A stretch of DNA of 64,000 bases from Lotus japonicus (GCF_012489685.1 NC_080041.1:106547760-106611759); one strand, 5' to 3'. Shown: positions 10,088 to 20,907, counted from the stretch's first letter. The notes: generated from the letters alone by a model not told the origin. A program made the numbers and translations.

Positions 10088-13000
10088 TCACTCTGGACAA
10101 AAGTCCATGCTTAGATTTTTCAGAATAAAATTAAATCTATCTTCAGCTAAGGGCTTTGTAAAGATATCTGCCCATTGATGGTCAGTATCAACAAACTTCA
10201 GAAGAAGTACGCCCTTCTGTACATAATCTCTAATAAAATGATACTTTACCTCAATGTGCTTTGCCCTTGAATGCAAGATAGGATTCTTACTCAATGAAAT
10301 TGCAGCAGTGTTATCACAATAGATTGGGATATTGCTCTCAAGGATCTGATAATCCTCCAGCTGATGTTTCATCCAGAGCATCTGAGTGCTGCATATTGCT
10401 GCTGAGATATATTCTGCCTCTGCAGTTGATAGTGCAATGGTTGATTGCCTCTTGCTTGCCCATGAGACTAGATTGCTTCCCAGAAATTGACAATTTCCAG
10501 AAGTACTTTTTCTCTCTGTTCTATCTCCAGCATAATCAGCATCACAATAACCTGAAAGCTTATACTCTGATGTTTTCTTATACATCAAGCCAAGGTTAGT
10601 GGTGCCTTTCAGATACCTTAGGATCCTCTTAACAGCAGTTAAGTGAGTTTCCCTTGGATCTGATTGGAAACGAGCACATAAATGAACACTAAATAATATG
10701 TCTGGCCTAGATGCAGTTAAGTATAGAAGTGAACCTATCATGCCACGATAGAGCTTCTGACATACTTTACCACTTATATCTTCTTTTTCCAGAATGCATG
10801 TTGGATGCATTGGAGTCTTGGCCACTGTAGATTCCAGCATATTGAACTTCTTCAGAAGTTCTTTAGTGTACTTGCTCTGATGGATATATGTTCCTTCTGG
10901 TGTTTGATTAACTTGTATTCCCAGAAAGTACTTTAATTCTCCCATCATACTCATCTCAAATTCAGCCTGCATCATCTCAGAAAATTCTTTGCATAGAGAT
11001 TGATTAGCAGAACCAAATATAATATCATCAACATAAATTTGCACAATTAAGATATCATCTTTATAAGTCTTGCAAAAGAGAGTTGTATCTACTTTACCCC
11101 TTACAAACTCATTCTCCAGAAGGAATGAGCTAAGTCTCTCATACCATGCTCTGGGAGCTTGCTTCAGACCGTAGAGTGATTTCTTCAATTTGAACACATG
11201 GTCTGGTTTCTTTTCATCTTCAAAACCTGGGGGTTGATGAACATAGACTTCCTCTGAGATATAACCATTTAGGAAGGCACTCTTTACGTCCATCTGATGT
11301 AGAATTATGTTGTGATTTACTGAGAAAGAGATCAATAGTCTGATTGCCTCCAGTCTAGCTACTGGAGCAAATGTTTCAGTGTAGTCTATTCCTTCCTGCT
11401 GGCTGTAGCCTTGAGCAACTAGCCTTGCCTTGTTTCTGACTACATCTCCTTTCTCATTTAGCTTGTTTCTGAATACCCATTTCGTTCCAATAACATGGAC
11501 ATTCTCAGGCTTCTTCACTAAGCTCCAAACATCGTTCTTGGAGAATTGATTCAATTCTTCTTCCATGGCCAGAATCCAATTCTTGTCCTGAAGAGCTTCA
11601 TCTATGGACTTGGGTTCAATTAAGGACACCAATCCTTTCAGACTCAGTAAGGTCTCTTCAGAGGGTCTGAAGGCAGATCTGGTTCTGACTGGTTCATCTT
11701 TGTTGCCCAGAATCAATTCCTTAGGATGAGCTGCAGTGATTCTGCTCTTCTTCAGAGTTTGTGAGTTAGAGGGACCAGCTTCTTCCTCTGGTTCATCTTC
11801 CTCTGGCTCAACTTCCTCTGGAGCTTTGCCTTTGTCAGAAACATTAATGCTTAAATCTGCAAACTTTTCAACTAGCTTTGACTGGTCAGAGTCAAGCTTA
11901 TCATCAAATCTAACATGAATAGATTCTTCAATAGTCTTAGCATCAGTATTATAAAATCTAAAACCTTTAGATCTATCAGAATAACCAAGTAATAGACACT
12001 TAGAAGACTTAGCATCAAATTTATGCAATCTATCCTTAGTATTGAGAACATAACAAACACAGCCAAAAGGATGAAAATAAGAAATGTTGGGTTTTATGTT
12101 CTTCCACAATTCATAAGGAGTCTTATTCAGAATTGGTCTCACAGAGATTCTATTCTGAATGTAACATGCTGTATTTACTGCCTCTGCCCAAAAGTGCTTA
12201 GCCATGCCAGTTTCTTGGAGCATGGTTCTAGCCATCTCCTGAAGAGTTCTGTTCTTCCTCTCAACAACACCATTTTGTTGAGGAGTTCTGGGACAAGAGA
12301 AATCATGTGCAATTCCATAGGAATCAAACAGACTCTCAAACTTGTCATTCTCAAACTCTCCACCATGGTCACTTCTGACACGCACAATTCTACAAGCCTT
12401 CTCGTTTTGCACTTGAGCAATGAAGGTAGAGAACACAGCATGAGACTCATCCTTGCGGGTTAGAAACTTTACCCATGTCCAGCGGCTATAGTCATCAACG
12501 ATAACCATCCCATATCTCTTGCCACCTATAGACTTAGTTTTCACTGGTCCAAACAGGTCGATATGAAGAAGTTCTAACGGCCTTGAGGTTGAGACAACAT
12601 TCTTTGCCTTGAAGGGGACTTTTGTGAATTTGCCTTTCTGACATGCTTCACAAAGAGCGTCTGAAGCGAACTTCAGATTGGGTAAGCCCCTGACAAGGTT
12701 TAGCTTGCTCAGCTGAGAAATCTTTCTCATACTGGCATGCCCTAACCGTCTATGCCATACCCACTGCTCTTCATTAACAGACAGAAGGCACTTCACATTC
12801 TGAGCCTCCAACTCAGATAATCTGATCTTATAAATGTTGTTCTTCCTCTTGCTGTTAAACAGAACAGAGCCATCGATCTGACTTACAGCCCGGCAGGACT
12901 TTTGATTGAATATAACATCATAACCCTTGTCAGCTAATTGACTTATAGACAATAAGTTATGTGTTAAGCCGTCTACCAATAAAACATTATCAATGCATGG

Positions 13001-13192
13001 ACTACTATCTACACAAATAGTACCAGTACCAATAATTTTACCCTTTTCATTTCCTCCGAAGCCAACTTCGCCTCCAGGCTTAAGTTTCAGCTCTCGGAAC
13101 ATACGCTTTTCTCCCGTCATGTGACGCGAGCATCCACTGTCCAGATACCATGATTGGTGTTTCAGTGGAGCTATCAAGGATATCTGCAACAT
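10088..13192 (-). CDS. SIRE-B pol polyprotein (PR-INT-RT-RNase H), intact
   Basis: 1,034-residue copia Pol. Domains in order: protease with [10 protein letters not shown] near residue 20; HHCC zinc-binding integrase N-terminus; integrase core with [17 protein letters not shown] and the NGVVERKNR glutamate; an acidic linker ([13 protein letters not shown]); RT with [24 protein letters not shown] and YVDDIIFGS; and RNase H with [23 protein letters not shown] and ADIFTKPL. All key acidic residues are present and no stop is seen. The first Met lies inside gag in the +1 frame, so expression may need frameshifting or a separate initiation. This is the reference copy for the breaks in SIRE-A and SIRE-C. 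Confidence 0.92.
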   Translation of the reverse strand: MLQISLIAPLKHQSWYLDSGCSRHMTGEKRMFRELKLKPGGEVGFGGNEKGKIIGTGTICVDSSPCIDNVLLVDGLTHNLLSISQLADKGYDVIFNQKSCRAVSQIDGSVLFNSKRKNNIYKIRLSELEAQNVKCLLSVNEEQWVWHRRLGHASMRKISQLSKLNLVRGLPNLKFASDALCEACQKGKFTKVPFKAKNVVSTSRPLELLHIDLFGPVKTKSIGGKRYGMVIVDDYSRWTWVKFLTRKDESHAVFSTFIAQVQNEKACRIVRVRSDHGGEFENDKFESLFDSYGIAHDFSCPRTPQQNGVVERKNRTLQEMARTMLQETGMAKHFWAEAVNTACYIQNRISVRPILNKTPYELWKNIKPNISYFHPFGCVCYVLNTKDRLHKFDAKSSKCLLLGYSDRSKGFRFYNTDAKTIEESIHVRFDDKLDSDQSKLVEKFADLSINVSDKGKAPEEVEPEEDEPEEEAGPSNSQTLKKSRITAAHPKELILGNKDEPVRTRSAFRPSEETLLSLKGLVSLIEPKSIDEALQDKNWILAMEEELNQFSKNDVWSLVKKPENVHVIGTKWVFRNKLNEKGDVVRNKARLVAQGYSQQEGIDYTETFAPVARLEAIRLLISFSVNHNIILHQMDVKSAFLNGYISEEVYVHQPPGFEDEKKPDHVFKLKKSLYGLKQAPRAWYERLSSFLLENEFVRGKVDTTLFCKTYKDDILIVQIYVDDIIFGSANQSLCKEFSEMMQAEFEMSMMGELKYFLGIQVNQTPEGTYIHQSKYTKELLKKFNMLESTVAKTPMHPTCILEKEDISGKVCQKLYRGMIGSLLYLTASRPDILFSVHLCARFQSDPRETHLTAVKRILRYLKGTTNLGLMYKKTSEYKLSGYCDADYAGDRTERKSTSGNCQFLGSNLVSWASKRQSTIALSTAEAEYISAAICSTQMLWMKHQLEDYQILESNIPIYCDNTAAISLSKNPILHSRAKHIEVKYHFIRDYVQKGVLLLKFVDTDHQWADIFTKPLAEDRFNFILKNLSMDFCPE

Positions 13193-14990
13193 AGATAATC
13201 TTGTCCTTAGGTACCCACTTTCTGGGTCCTCTTTTGTTAGTTACCCCAGAGGTTCTGATCACCTTGGGTGTCTCAACATAATATTTTAAAGGAATATTTG
13301 CATGATATTTAGTCATAGAGAAAGATCCCTTTTTAAGAGGGTTTTTTGCAACTTTAGCAGGTACAGGATCAGGCAATATGGTACCAGAGGGAACAAAGCA
13401 TTCATACAAGGATTTAGCTTTAGACACAGAAGGCTCATTTCTAATTGGTTTAGAATAGCCAATGCCATGCATTCCATTTCTGCTTACACCATAGATCATT
13501 GAAGCCATTAAGCTTCTATCTACGCTTTTAGCAAGGAATCTTTGAAAAGATTTTTCATACTTAGATTCATGCTTACTATCAGAGGCATCGCAGGCAATAA
13601 CTTCTTCTAACTTAGCAATTTGATTCTTAAGCACAGAGTTAGAATTAACTAAAGCATGGTTATCATTTTTCAAATCAGATATGATTTTCTCATGTTCAGA
13701 AGGAGTTTTAGAAACAGCAGATAAGTTCTTTTTCAGCTTTTTATGCTTAGACAACAAGGAGTTATACTTATCCATGATATCAGACAAAGCATGTTTCAGT
13801 TCAGAGGTAGAGAAGGAAGCAAATACCTCATTTTCATCGTCTGAGTTAGGATCTCCTTCTGATTCTGAGTCAGAGTCAACAGCTTCCTTTGACTCTGCTT
13901 CCTTGTCTTTGACAATTGCCATGAGTCCTTGGACTTCACCATCAGAGTCAACATCCTCTGACTCTGATTCATCAAATGTCACCATCAGACTCTTCTTGGT
14001 CTTGAAGTGCTTCTTTGGCTTCTTGTCCTTCTTCAATTTTGGACAGTCACTTTTGTAGTGCCCTGATTCTTTGCACTCAAAGCAAGTGACTTCCTTGATT
14101 GATGACTTCTTCTGACCTGAGGATTCAGACTTTCCTCTTGCCTTTCCAGAGCCTTTGAACTTGCTCTGCCTGTGCTTCCAGATGCGGTTGAGTCTCGTGG
14201 AGATCAGAGTCAGCTCATCTTCATCAGAATCTTCTGATGCCTCTTCAGATTCTTCTTCTTCAGCTTGAAGAGCCTTTGACTTCTCAACCTTAGCCTTTTC
14301 AGATTTGGATTTCAAGGCTATGGACTTTTTCCTGAGATCTTGCATCTCTGAGCGCTTCAGCTCATGGCATTTCAAAATGCTAATGAGCTCTTCTAAACTC
14401 ATATTCTCAACGTCTCTCGTGAGCTCTATTGAAGTCACCAAAGGCATCCAACTTTCAGGAAGACACCTGATGACCCTTATGACATGATCTTTTGTTGTGT
14501 AGCTCTTGTTGAGAGGACGTATGCCAGCTACAAGCAGTTGAAATCTGGAGAACATTTCTTCAATGGACTCATTTGGCTCCATGATGAAGGATTCATACTT
14601 TTGGATCAAAGACAATGCCTTTGATTCTTTGACTTTCTTGTTTCCTTCATGAGACATCTTCAGAGAATCAAAAATGCCTTTAGCAAACTCACGATCTGTA
14701 ATCTTCTGGTACTCCTCATAGGAGATAGCACTTAGAAGAATTGCTCTTGCTTTGTGATGTTGTGAGTACAGCTTCTTTTGATCTGCAGTCATCTCTGACC
14801 TTGGGATCTTCTTGCCATCTGCATCAACTGGACGCTCATAGCCATCCACAATAATATCCCAGAGATCTGCATCGAAACCCAGAAAGAAACTTTCCAGTCT
14901 ATCTTTCCAATATTCGAACCTTTGACCATCGAACATAGGAGGCTTTGCGTTGTAACCATCTCTTTGAGTTTCACTGGTGGTGGCAGCCAT
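13080..14990 (-). CDS. SIRE-B gag, full length
   Basis: 636-residue Gag, starting [18 protein letters not shown] 74 bases downstream of the 5' LTR. A UBN2-type capsid domain ([19 protein letters not shown] ... [14 protein letters not shown]) is followed by a Lys-rich part, the CCHC knuckle [14 protein letters not shown], an acidic Ser/Asp/Glu tract and coiled-coil segments. The C-terminus overlaps pol by 113 bases in another frame. No internal break is seen. Confidence 0.92.
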   Translation of the reverse strand: MAATTSETQRDGYNAKPPMFDGQRFEYWKDRLESFFLGFDADLWDIIVDGYERPVDADGKKIPRSEMTADQKKLYSQHHKARAILLSAISYEEYQKITDREFAKGIFDSLKMSHEGNKKVKESKALSLIQKYESFIMEPNESIEEMFSRFQLLVAGIRPLNKSYTTKDHVIRVIRCLPESWMPLVTSIELTRDVENMSLEELISILKCHELKRSEMQDLRKKSIALKSKSEKAKVEKSKALQAEEEESEEASEDSDEDELTLISTRLNRIWKHRQSKFKGSGKARGKSESSGQKKSSIKEVTCFECKESGHYKSDCPKLKKDKKPKKHFKTKKSLMVTFDESESEDVDSDGEVQGLMAIVKDKEAESKEAVDSDSESEGDPNSDDENEVFASFSTSELKHALSDIMDKYNSLLSKHKKLKKNLSAVSKTPSEHEKIISDLKNDNHALVNSNSVLKNQIAKLEEVIACDASDSKHESKYEKSFQRFLAKSVDRSLMASMIYGVSRNGMHGIGYSKPIRNEPSVSKAKSLYECFVPSGTILPDPVPAKVAKNPLKKGSFSMTKYHANIPLKYYVETPKVIRTSGVTNKRGPRKWVPKDKIIYVADILDSSTETPIMVSGQWMLASHDGRKAYVPRAET

Positions 14991-15046
14991 TGTTTTTCAC
15001 ACCGGCCCGGATCACTGAACACTGTTAGGTGTGGTAATCAGAACTT

Positions 15047-15060
15047 GCGCTCTGATACCA
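15047..15060 (-). promoter_or_regulatory. SIRE-B primer binding site
   Basis: Element-sense TGGTATCAGAGCGC, complementary to the 3' end of initiator methionine tRNA and two bases from the LTR end. This is the usual Sirevirus primer site and it fixes the orientation and the LTR boundary at 15063. Confidence 0.93.
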
Positions 15061-15062
15061 AT

Positions 15063-15375
15063 TGAAGGTATGAAAAACGGTAGAAAGGGGGGGTTTGAAT
15101 AACGTTTTCAGTACAAAACTACCTCCTTAAAGATTTTAACAAATCTTTTCGAGAACTAAGTGCAAAAGATAGAGATAGAAAAGCACACAAGGATTTTATC
15201 CTGGTTCACTTGATAAATCACTCAAGCTACTCCAGTCCACCCGTTAAGGTGATTTCTTCCTTCTTAGAATGAAGGCAATCCACTAATCAGGTAAGAGTTA
15301 CAACTGCACTTGAAACCTACAAGTGACTAACAATTACACTGACTTAGCTCACACTAAGATTCACTCTCTTAGTCT
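15063..15375 (-). repeat. SIRE-B 5' LTR, truncated remnant
   Basis: Only the PBS-proximal 313 bp of the LTR remain, matching the same part of 4162-5374 without a difference that I could see. The match stops at agtct (15371-15375), where antisense-ORF sequence of SIRE-A begins. The promoter part of this LTR is gone, so SIRE-B should not be transcribed from its own 5' LTR. Confidence 0.9.
15371..15375. other. Deletion junction with 5-bp microhomology
   Basis: The LTR of SIRE-B reads ...cttagtct|tctc in intact copies, and the SIRE-A type internal sequence (complement of the SIRE-C region after the antisense ORF) reads ...aaaaagtct|agaatgg. The junction shares agtct. About 0.9 kb of LTR, the target duplication, the RNase H end of pol and the env-like ORF are lost. 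The breakpoint falls inside the stop codon of the antisense ORF but preserves it. Confidence 0.75.
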
Positions 15376-15766
15376 AGAATGGAGGTTCTCTCCTCATTCT
15401 TCTGCACTCCTGGCGCTGCTCTGACCTATCCTTCTCCAGACGCTCCAGTGCATGCTGGATGTTGTTGAGCCTGTTCTTTAGCTCATCCCTCTCCAGAATC
15501 TCTTCTGCAGTCTTGAGCTTCTCTTCCAAACTTTCTTTTTCTTCCAGCAGCTTGAGTTCAAGCCGGCTGAGTTCTTGCACCTCCTCAACGAAGGCAAGAA
15601 ATTCCCTCAGGTCTCTCTCCAACTCTGGACGCAGGTCCTCCTCCAGCAGTGTCCGTGTTAGCTCCGAGATGGTCGCTGTACCCTCTGGATGCCTGATGTT
15701 AAGGAACAAGTCCTCCTCGAAGGCCTTCTTCCTCAGCTCTTCTAGTGCTGCGATGTATGATGCCAT
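15374..15766 (-). CDS. Antisense coiled-coil ORF of SIRE-A (130 aa)
   Basis: Second copy of the antisense ORF, again 130 codons and opposite to its own element (SIRE-A is on the plus strand). It starts MASYIAALEELRKKAFEED and is rich in Leu/Glu heptads. About 12 residues differ from the SIRE-C copy. Its stop codon lies on the deletion junction and its own polyadenylation region has been removed. A TATATAAAG box is present upstream (complement of 15822-15830), 56 bases before the ATG. Confidence 0.7.
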   Translation of the reverse strand: MASYIAALEELRKKAFEEDLFLNIRHPEGTATISELTRTLLEEDLRPELERDLREFLAFVEEVQELSRLELKLLEEKESLEEKLKTAEEILERDELKNRLNNIQHALERLEKDRSEQRQECRRMRREPPF

Positions 15767-15821
15767 TTTTTTCCTTACTGAAAATTGTTCGAGGTGTGAA
15801 GCTTACCTTTCTCTCCAACGC

Positions 15822-15830
15822 TTTATATAG
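15822..15830 (-). promoter_or_regulatory. TATA box of antisense ORF (SIRE-A)
   Basis: TATATAAAG on the minus strand, about 55 bases upstream of the antisense ATG; the same box is at 20403-20411 in SIRE-C. It points to a promoter firing against the direction of the element. Confidence 0.6.
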
Positions 15831-16556
15831 GCTTCACTTTCTCTCTGAAAGTTAATGCTCCTACGGTTTCTCGAGGTTAAGTTCTTGGTAACTGACCCTT
15901 CTCTTTACTCACTTGACCGGTGGTAAACGTTCTTCTCTTGCATTAACTCTTCTATTTATTTCGCCTAACTCTGATTCTTGCATAATTTTCATTTTCTTTA
16001 AACTTAGACCTTCTCAAAGGGGGAGTACCTTGTACTTCAAGCTAAGTTTTTCACACCCCAAGCTTTTTGCTTATGACAAAAAGGGGGAGTAAACCCAGTT
16101 TTTGATGTGTAAGATGTGTTAGTGTGATTTATTTTTCTTTTGGAGAATTTAAGAGTTCCACCTTCATGACCATAGATGTGTCACTGGGCAAATACAAGGA
16201 ATACATTTCACTTCTTCTGAAGTGATTCTAAGTTGACTCTGATACCCAAGACTCTGATACCTTGTCCGTGACTCTGATTACTTATGCGCTCTGATTATTC
16301 GATTTTCATCTATGTCATAAGTTTTTCACTCTGAACTCTTATATCATTTAGCTCAGAATCTAGACTTTACTAACGTTTTCATCAAGTATTAGATTCAGGG
16401 GGAGCTAAGCTCAGAATCAAGCAGTGACTTGAATTCAGAATGAGCAAGATAAACTATTCACATCAGGATAAGTCTTATTCTATATCTCTAAACTCTGAGT
16501 GAATTCAGTTTAATGTTTAAGAATTGTTCATCAAAAATCTTAGTTTTGTCATCATC
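15831..16556 (+). other. SIRE-A non-coding 3' region with PPT-like copies
   Basis: Non-coding stretch between the antisense gene and the primary PPT. It holds PPT-like runs at about 16016-16025, 16077-16089 and 16397-16404 and many TCTGA/TCAGA words. No ORF is supported. Confidence 0.65.
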
Positions 16557-16570
16557 AAAAAGGGGGAGAT
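16557..16570 (+). promoter_or_regulatory. SIRE-A polypurine tract
   Basis: AAAAAGGGGGAGAT directly before the TGTAAGATCA start of the 3' LTR; plus-strand DNA primer site. Confidence 0.88.
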
Positions 16571-17775
16571 TGTAAGATCAAGTTTTGATCTAGTAGTACA
16601 ACTCTATGTTTTGATGATTACAAGTTAACCTTTTGATATGAACAATTGTGGTACTCTAACGTGTTTTTCTGAGTGTGCTATTTACAGGCTCTGACCTCAA
16701 CTCAATCTCACACAAATCAGAAGCACTGTGTATAAAGAGTGACCCAAGCAACGCTTTCGCATTCACCATGTTCAGTATGAACAGTGGAAAAGCTTCAGAA
16801 GTTCTGAAGCTATACAAACTCTGATGAGGACTCAGTCACTAGAAGCTCTGAAGATCCAGAAAGTCTGATAACCAAGAAACACTGAAGGCTCAGATATTCT
16901 GATGGTGTAGAAGACTCTGAAGATCCAGAAGCTGATTAGTGAAGTTCTGATGTCCAGAAGCAAGATACTCTAAAGACCATGTTCTTCCCTCTGAGTTCAG
17001 AATCAGAAGAAACAATGGTCAGAGGATCTGGGCTTTCCCTCTGACTCTGATCAACCGGCTTCACAAGTTCCAATATGAAGCATTCCCCTGATCAGAAGTC
17101 TCCTAGGTTTAAAGGTCGCGTCGCTATCCAAGTACAAAAGCAACTGTACCTTCCTGACGACCTACCTAACGTTCTCAGCCACAGCAGAAGCTGGATTTTC
17201 CAGAACTGCCCTCCAACGGTAGCATTTCCCATGCATCGCTCAACCCTAATCCTTGGAGTATATAAAGAGGCTGAAGACTGAAAGAAACGGCTAGAAGCAT
17301 TCACATACGCAAGACATATTCAAAATCTTCTAAGTTTTCTTTCATCTGAAATTCATTGAGTTTACTATTAGCTTTTTAGAAGCAAATCTCTTGTAAACAA
17401 TTCTTTGATAAACAGTTTGTTTAGTTCCTTTAGGAGATCAAGGTTGATCGGATCCTAGAGAAGACTAAGAGAGTGAATCTTAGTGTGAGCTAAGTCAGTG
17501 TAATTGTTAGTCACTTGTAGGTTTCAAGTGCAGTTGTAACTCTTACCTGATTAGTGGATTGCCTTCATTCTAAGAAGGAAGAAATCACCTTAACGGGTGG
17601 ACTAGAGTAGCTTGAGTGATTTATCAAGTGAACCAGGATAAAATCCTTGTGTGCTTTTCTATCTCTTATCTTTAGCACTTAAGTTCTCGAAAGATTTGTC
17701 AAAATCTTTAAGGTGGAAGTTTTATACTGAAAACGTTATTCAAACCCCCCCTTTCTACCGTTTTTCATACCTTCA
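16571..17775 (+). repeat. SIRE-A 3' LTR
   Basis: 1,205-bp LTR, TGTAAGATCA...CATACCTTCA, in plus orientation. A TATA box (TATATAAAG) lies at 17259-17267. It joins HSP70 codons of HNT-1 directly at 17776, which marks the true LTR end. Confidence 0.93.
17259..17267 (+). promoter_or_regulatory. LTR TATA box (SIRE-A)
   Basis: TATATAAAG within the LTR, in sense orientation; the likely U3 core promoter of this family. Confidence 0.6.
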
Positions 17776-18454
17776 CCTGGATGAGGACATTATCTTGGTC
17801 GTCTTCGATGGTTGTGTGAACGTCACTCTGTATTTTCGGAATACAAGTGTTCCTTGGAATGAATACAGCCATGTCACCAGTAGAAGTTTCCACACCAAGT
17901 GAATGGGGAGTGACATCCAACAACAAAATATCTTCAAGATTCTCACAATGACTTAAGATAGCAGCCTGGACAGCAGCACCATAAGCAATAGCCTCATCGG
18001 GGTTGATACTCTTGCAGAGGTCCTTTCCATTAAAAAAATCCTGCAACATTGACTGCACCTTGGGGATCCTTGTAGACCCACCAACAAGAACAACATCATG
18101 AATACTGCTCTTGTCCATCTCAGCATCCCTCAAACACTTATGAACTGGCTCCATGCACTTCATGAATAGGTCCATGTTGAGCTCTTCAAACGTGTCACGA
18201 GTGATTGTGGTATAGAAGTCAAGACCTTCATACAATGAGTCAATCTCAATAGTAGTATGTGTAGTGGATGAGAGACTCCTTTTTGCCCTTTCACATGCGG
18301 TCCTCGACCTCCTTAAAGCCCTCGGGTTCCCACTAATATCCTTCTCGTGCTTCCTCTTGAACTCCTCAACAAAATGGTTAACCATCCTGTTATCAAAGTC
18401 CTCACCTCCAAGATGGGTGTCTCCAGCCACTGCCTTAACTTCGAAGACACCCAT
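17776..18454 (-). pseudogene. HNT-1 HSP70, middle part of exon 2, between two SIRE insertions
   Basis: HSP70 segment from just after the FDVSLL nucleotide-binding motif to the start of the substrate-binding domain. It contains [13 protein letters not shown], the third HSP70 signature ([14 protein letters not shown]), [16 protein letters not shown] and the interdomain linker [14 protein letters not shown]. At its 5' side (18454) it was separated from the N-terminal part by SIRE-C, and at its 3' side (17776) from the C-terminal part by SIRE-A. The missing C-terminus, presumably with NB-ARC and TIR as in HNT-2 and HNT-3, should lie left of the window. Within this piece the frame is open. Confidence 0.9.
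18450..18454. repeat. Target-site duplication of SIRE-C, left copy
   Basis: cccat, repeated exactly at 30542-30546 on the other side of the element; the bases are HSP70 codons of HNT-1. Confidence 0.95.
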
Positions 18455-19661
18455 TGAAGGTATGAAAAACGGTAGAAAGGGGGGGTTTGAATAACGTTTT
18501 TAGTACAAAACTTCCACCTTAAAGATTTTGACAAATCTTTTGAGAACTTAAGTGCTAAAGATAAGAGATAGAGAAGCACACAAGGATTTTATCCTGGTTC
18601 ACTTGATAAATCACTCAAGCTACTCCAGTCCACCCGTTAAGGTGATTTCTTCCTTCTTAGAATGAAGGCAATCCACTAATCAGGTAAGAGTTACAACTGC
18701 ACTTGAAACCTACAAGTGACTAACAATTACACTGACTTAGCTCACACTAAGATTCACTCTCTTAGTCTTCTCTAGGATCCGATCAACCTTGATCTCCTAA
18801 AGGAACTAAACAAACTGTTTATCAAAGGATTGTTTACAAGAGATTTGCTTCTAAAAAGCTAATAGTAAACTCAATGAATTTCAGATGAAAGAAAGCTTAG
18901 AATATTTTGAATATATCTTGTGCATATATCTTGCTTCTAGCCGCTTCTTTCAATCTTCAGCCTCTATATATACTCCAAGGATTAGGGTTGAGCAATGCAT
19001 GGGAAATGCTACCGTTGGAGGGCAGTTCTGGAAAATCCAGCTTCTGCTGTGGCTGAGAACGTTAGGTAGGTCGTCAGGAAGGTACACTTGCTTTTGTACT
19101 TGGATAGCGACTTGACCTTTTAACCTAGGAGACTTCTGATCAGGGGAATACTTCATATTGGAACTTGTGAAGCCGGTTGATCAGAGTCAGAGGGAAAGCA
19201 CAGATCCTCTGACCATTGTATCTTCTGATTCTGAACTCAGAGGGAAGAACATGACCTTCAGAGTTTCTTGCTTTTGGACTTCAGAGTTTCCACTATTCAG
19301 CTTCTGGATCTTCAGAGTCTTCTACACCATCAGAACATCTGAACCTTCAGTGTTTCTTGGTTATCAGAACTTCTGGATCTTCAGAGCTTCTAGTGACTGA
19401 GTCCACATCAGAGTTTGTATAGCTTCAGAACTTCTGAAGCTTTTCCACTGTTCATACTGAACATGGTGAATGCGAAAGCGTTGCTTGGGTCACTCTTTAT
19501 ACACAGTGCTTCTGATTTGTGTGAGATTGAGTTGAGGTCAGAGCCTGTAAATAGCACACTCAGAAAAACACGTTAGAGTACCACAATTGTTCATATCAAA
19601 AGGTTAACTTGTAATCATCAAAACATAGAGTTGTACTACTAGATCAAAACTTGATCTTACA
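18455..19661 (-). repeat. SIRE-C 3' LTR
   Basis: 1,207 bp, TG...CA in element sense, preceded in element sense by the PPT at 19662-19675. Confidence 0.95.
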
Positions 19662-19675
19662 ATCTCCCCCTTTTT
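19662..19675 (-). promoter_or_regulatory. SIRE-C polypurine tract
   Basis: Element-sense AAAAAGGGGGAGAT adjoining the 3' LTR. More PPT-like runs follow near 19830 and 20205; one near 20145 has decayed to GGAGGAG. Confidence 0.88.
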
Positions 19676-20402
19676 GATGATGACAAAACTAAGATTTTTG
19701 ATGAACAATTCTTAAACATTAAACTGAATTCACTCAGAGTTTAGAGATATAGAATAAGACTTATCCTGATGTGAATAGTTTATCTTGCTCATTCTGAATT
19801 CAAGTCACTGCTTGATTCTGAACTTAGCTCCCCCTGAATCTAATACTTGATGAAAACGTCAGTAAAGTCTAGATTCTGAGCTAAATGATATAAGAGTTCA
19901 GAGTGAAAAACTTATGACATAGATGAAAAACGAATAATCAGAGCGCATAAGTAATCAGAGTCACGGACAAGGTATCAGAGTCTTGGGTATCAGAGTCAAC
20001 TTAGAATCACTTCAGAAGAAGTGAAATGTATTCCTTGTATTTGCCCAGTGACACATCTATGGTCATGAAGGTGGAACTCTTAAAATCTCCAAAAGAAAAA
20101 TAAATCACACTAACACATCTTACACATCAAAAACTGGGTTTACTCCTCCTTTTTGTCATAAGCAAAAAGCTTGGGGTGTGAAAAACTTAGCTTGAAGTAC
20201 AAGGTACTCCCCCTTAGAGAAGGTCTAAGTTTAAAGAAAAGAAAAACGATGCAAGAATCAGAGTTAGGCGAAATAAATAGAGGAGTTAATGCAAGAGAAG
20301 AAAGTTTACCACCGGTCAAGTGAGTAAAGAGAAGGGTCAGTTACCAAGAACTTAACCTCGAGAAACCGTAGGAGCATTAACTTTCAGAGAGAAAGTGAAG
20401 CC

Positions 20403-20411
20403 TATATAAAG
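20403..20411 (+). promoter_or_regulatory. TATA box of antisense ORF (SIRE-C)
   Basis: TATATAAAG on the plus strand, 53 bases before the ATG at 20464, opposite to element transcription. Confidence 0.6.
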
Positions 20412-20463
20412 CGTTGGAGAGAAAGGTAAGCTTCACACCTCGAACAATTTTCAGTAAAAAGGA

Positions 20464-20856
20464 ATGGCATCATACAACGTAGCACTAGAAGAGCTGAGGA
20501 AGAAGGCCTTTGAAGAGGACTTGTTCCTGAACATCAGGCATCCAGAGGGTACAACGACCATCTCGGAGCTAACACGGACACTGCTGGAAGAGGACCTGCG
20601 TCCAGAGTTGGAGAGAGACCTGAAGGAATTTCTTGCCTTCGTGGAGGAGGTGCAAGAACTCAGCCGGCTTGAACTCAAGCTGCTGGAAGAAAAAGAGATC
20701 TTGGAAGAGAAGCTCAAGACTTCAGAAGAGAGTCTGGAGAGGGATGAGCTAAAGGTCAGCCTTAACAACATCCAGCATGGACTGGAGCGTCTGGAGAAAG
20801 ATAGGTCAGAGCAGCGCCAGGAGTGCAGAAGAATGAAGAGAGATCCTCCATTCTAG
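20464..20856 (+). CDS. Antisense coiled-coil ORF of SIRE-C (130 aa)
   Basis: Complete small antisense transcription unit: TATA box at 20403, ATG at 20464, stop at 20856, AATAAA at 20902-20907. The protein (MASYNVALEELRKKAFEED ... QRQECRRMKRDPPF) is charged and largely helical; residues 45-120 are dense in Leu, Glu, Lys and Arg with heptad spacing. Against the SIRE-B copy there are many third-base changes (for example gaagat/gaggac, ctcaat/ctgaac) and no indel in 390 bases, although SIRE-C's own gag, pol and env-like genes are broken. This pattern fits selection on the antisense protein. Function is unknown; binding to a coiled-coil partner such as Gag or the env-like protein is speculation. 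Confidence 0.75.
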   Translation: MASYNVALEELRKKAFEEDLFLNIRHPEGTTTISELTRTLLEEDLRPELERDLKEFLAFVEEVQELSRLELKLLEEKEILEEKLKTSEESLERDELKVSLNNIQHGLERLEKDRSEQRQECRRMKRDPPF

Positions 20857-20901
20857 ACTTTTTAGAGAAGTAATGTATGATGTAAACAAAAAAAGATTAT
20901 G

Positions 20902-20907
20902 AATAAA
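20902..20907 (+). terminator. Polyadenylation signal of antisense unit (SIRE-C)
   Basis: AATAAA 46 bases after the stop of the antisense ORF; also present in SIRE-B at 6633-6638. Confidence 0.5.

Larger units (their letters stand above)
4162..15375 (-). mobile_element. SIRE-B: Sirevirus nested in pol of SIRE-A
   Basis: Complete in internal genes but with a truncated 5' LTR. In element order (right to left): 5' LTR remnant 15063-15375, PBS, gag, pol, env-like ORF, antisense ORF, PPT region, 3' LTR 4162-5374. The left flanking bases 4157-4161 (atcag) are the expected target duplication; its partner was removed by the deletion at 15371-15375. The 313 bp shared by its two LTRs look identical by eye, which points to a recent insertion. 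All three long sense ORFs are open, so this is the best coding copy in the window, but it lacks a functional 5' LTR. Confidence 0.9.
1..17775 (+). mobile_element. SIRE-A: Sirevirus-type Ty1/copia retrotransposon, 5' end outside window, internally deleted
   Basis: The plus-strand gag-pol at the left edge and the plus-strand tail at 15376-17775 (PPT, 3' LTR) are best read as one element split by the nested SIRE-B. The 3' LTR ends at 17775 and abuts HSP70 coding sequence of HNT-1, so SIRE-A is an insertion in that gene. The flanking 5 bases, 17776-17780 (cctgg), should recur before its 5' LTR left of the window. Everything from the RNase H start to the end of the env-like ORF is missing. Joining the two halves into one element is inference from orientation and position. 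Sirevirus membership rests on the gag type, a TGGTATCAGAGCGC primer site in sister copies, an extra ORF after pol, and several PPT-like runs before the 3' LTR. Confidence 0.8.

Noticed and set aside
15047..15060. Initiator-tRNA complement considered as a tRNA gene fragment
   Set aside because: It sits exactly at the LTR edge and is a primer binding site.
20411..20463. Possible GT...AG mini-intron in the 5' untranslated part of the antisense ORF
   Set aside because: GTAAGC to TTCAG spans only about 35 bases, too short for a plant intron.
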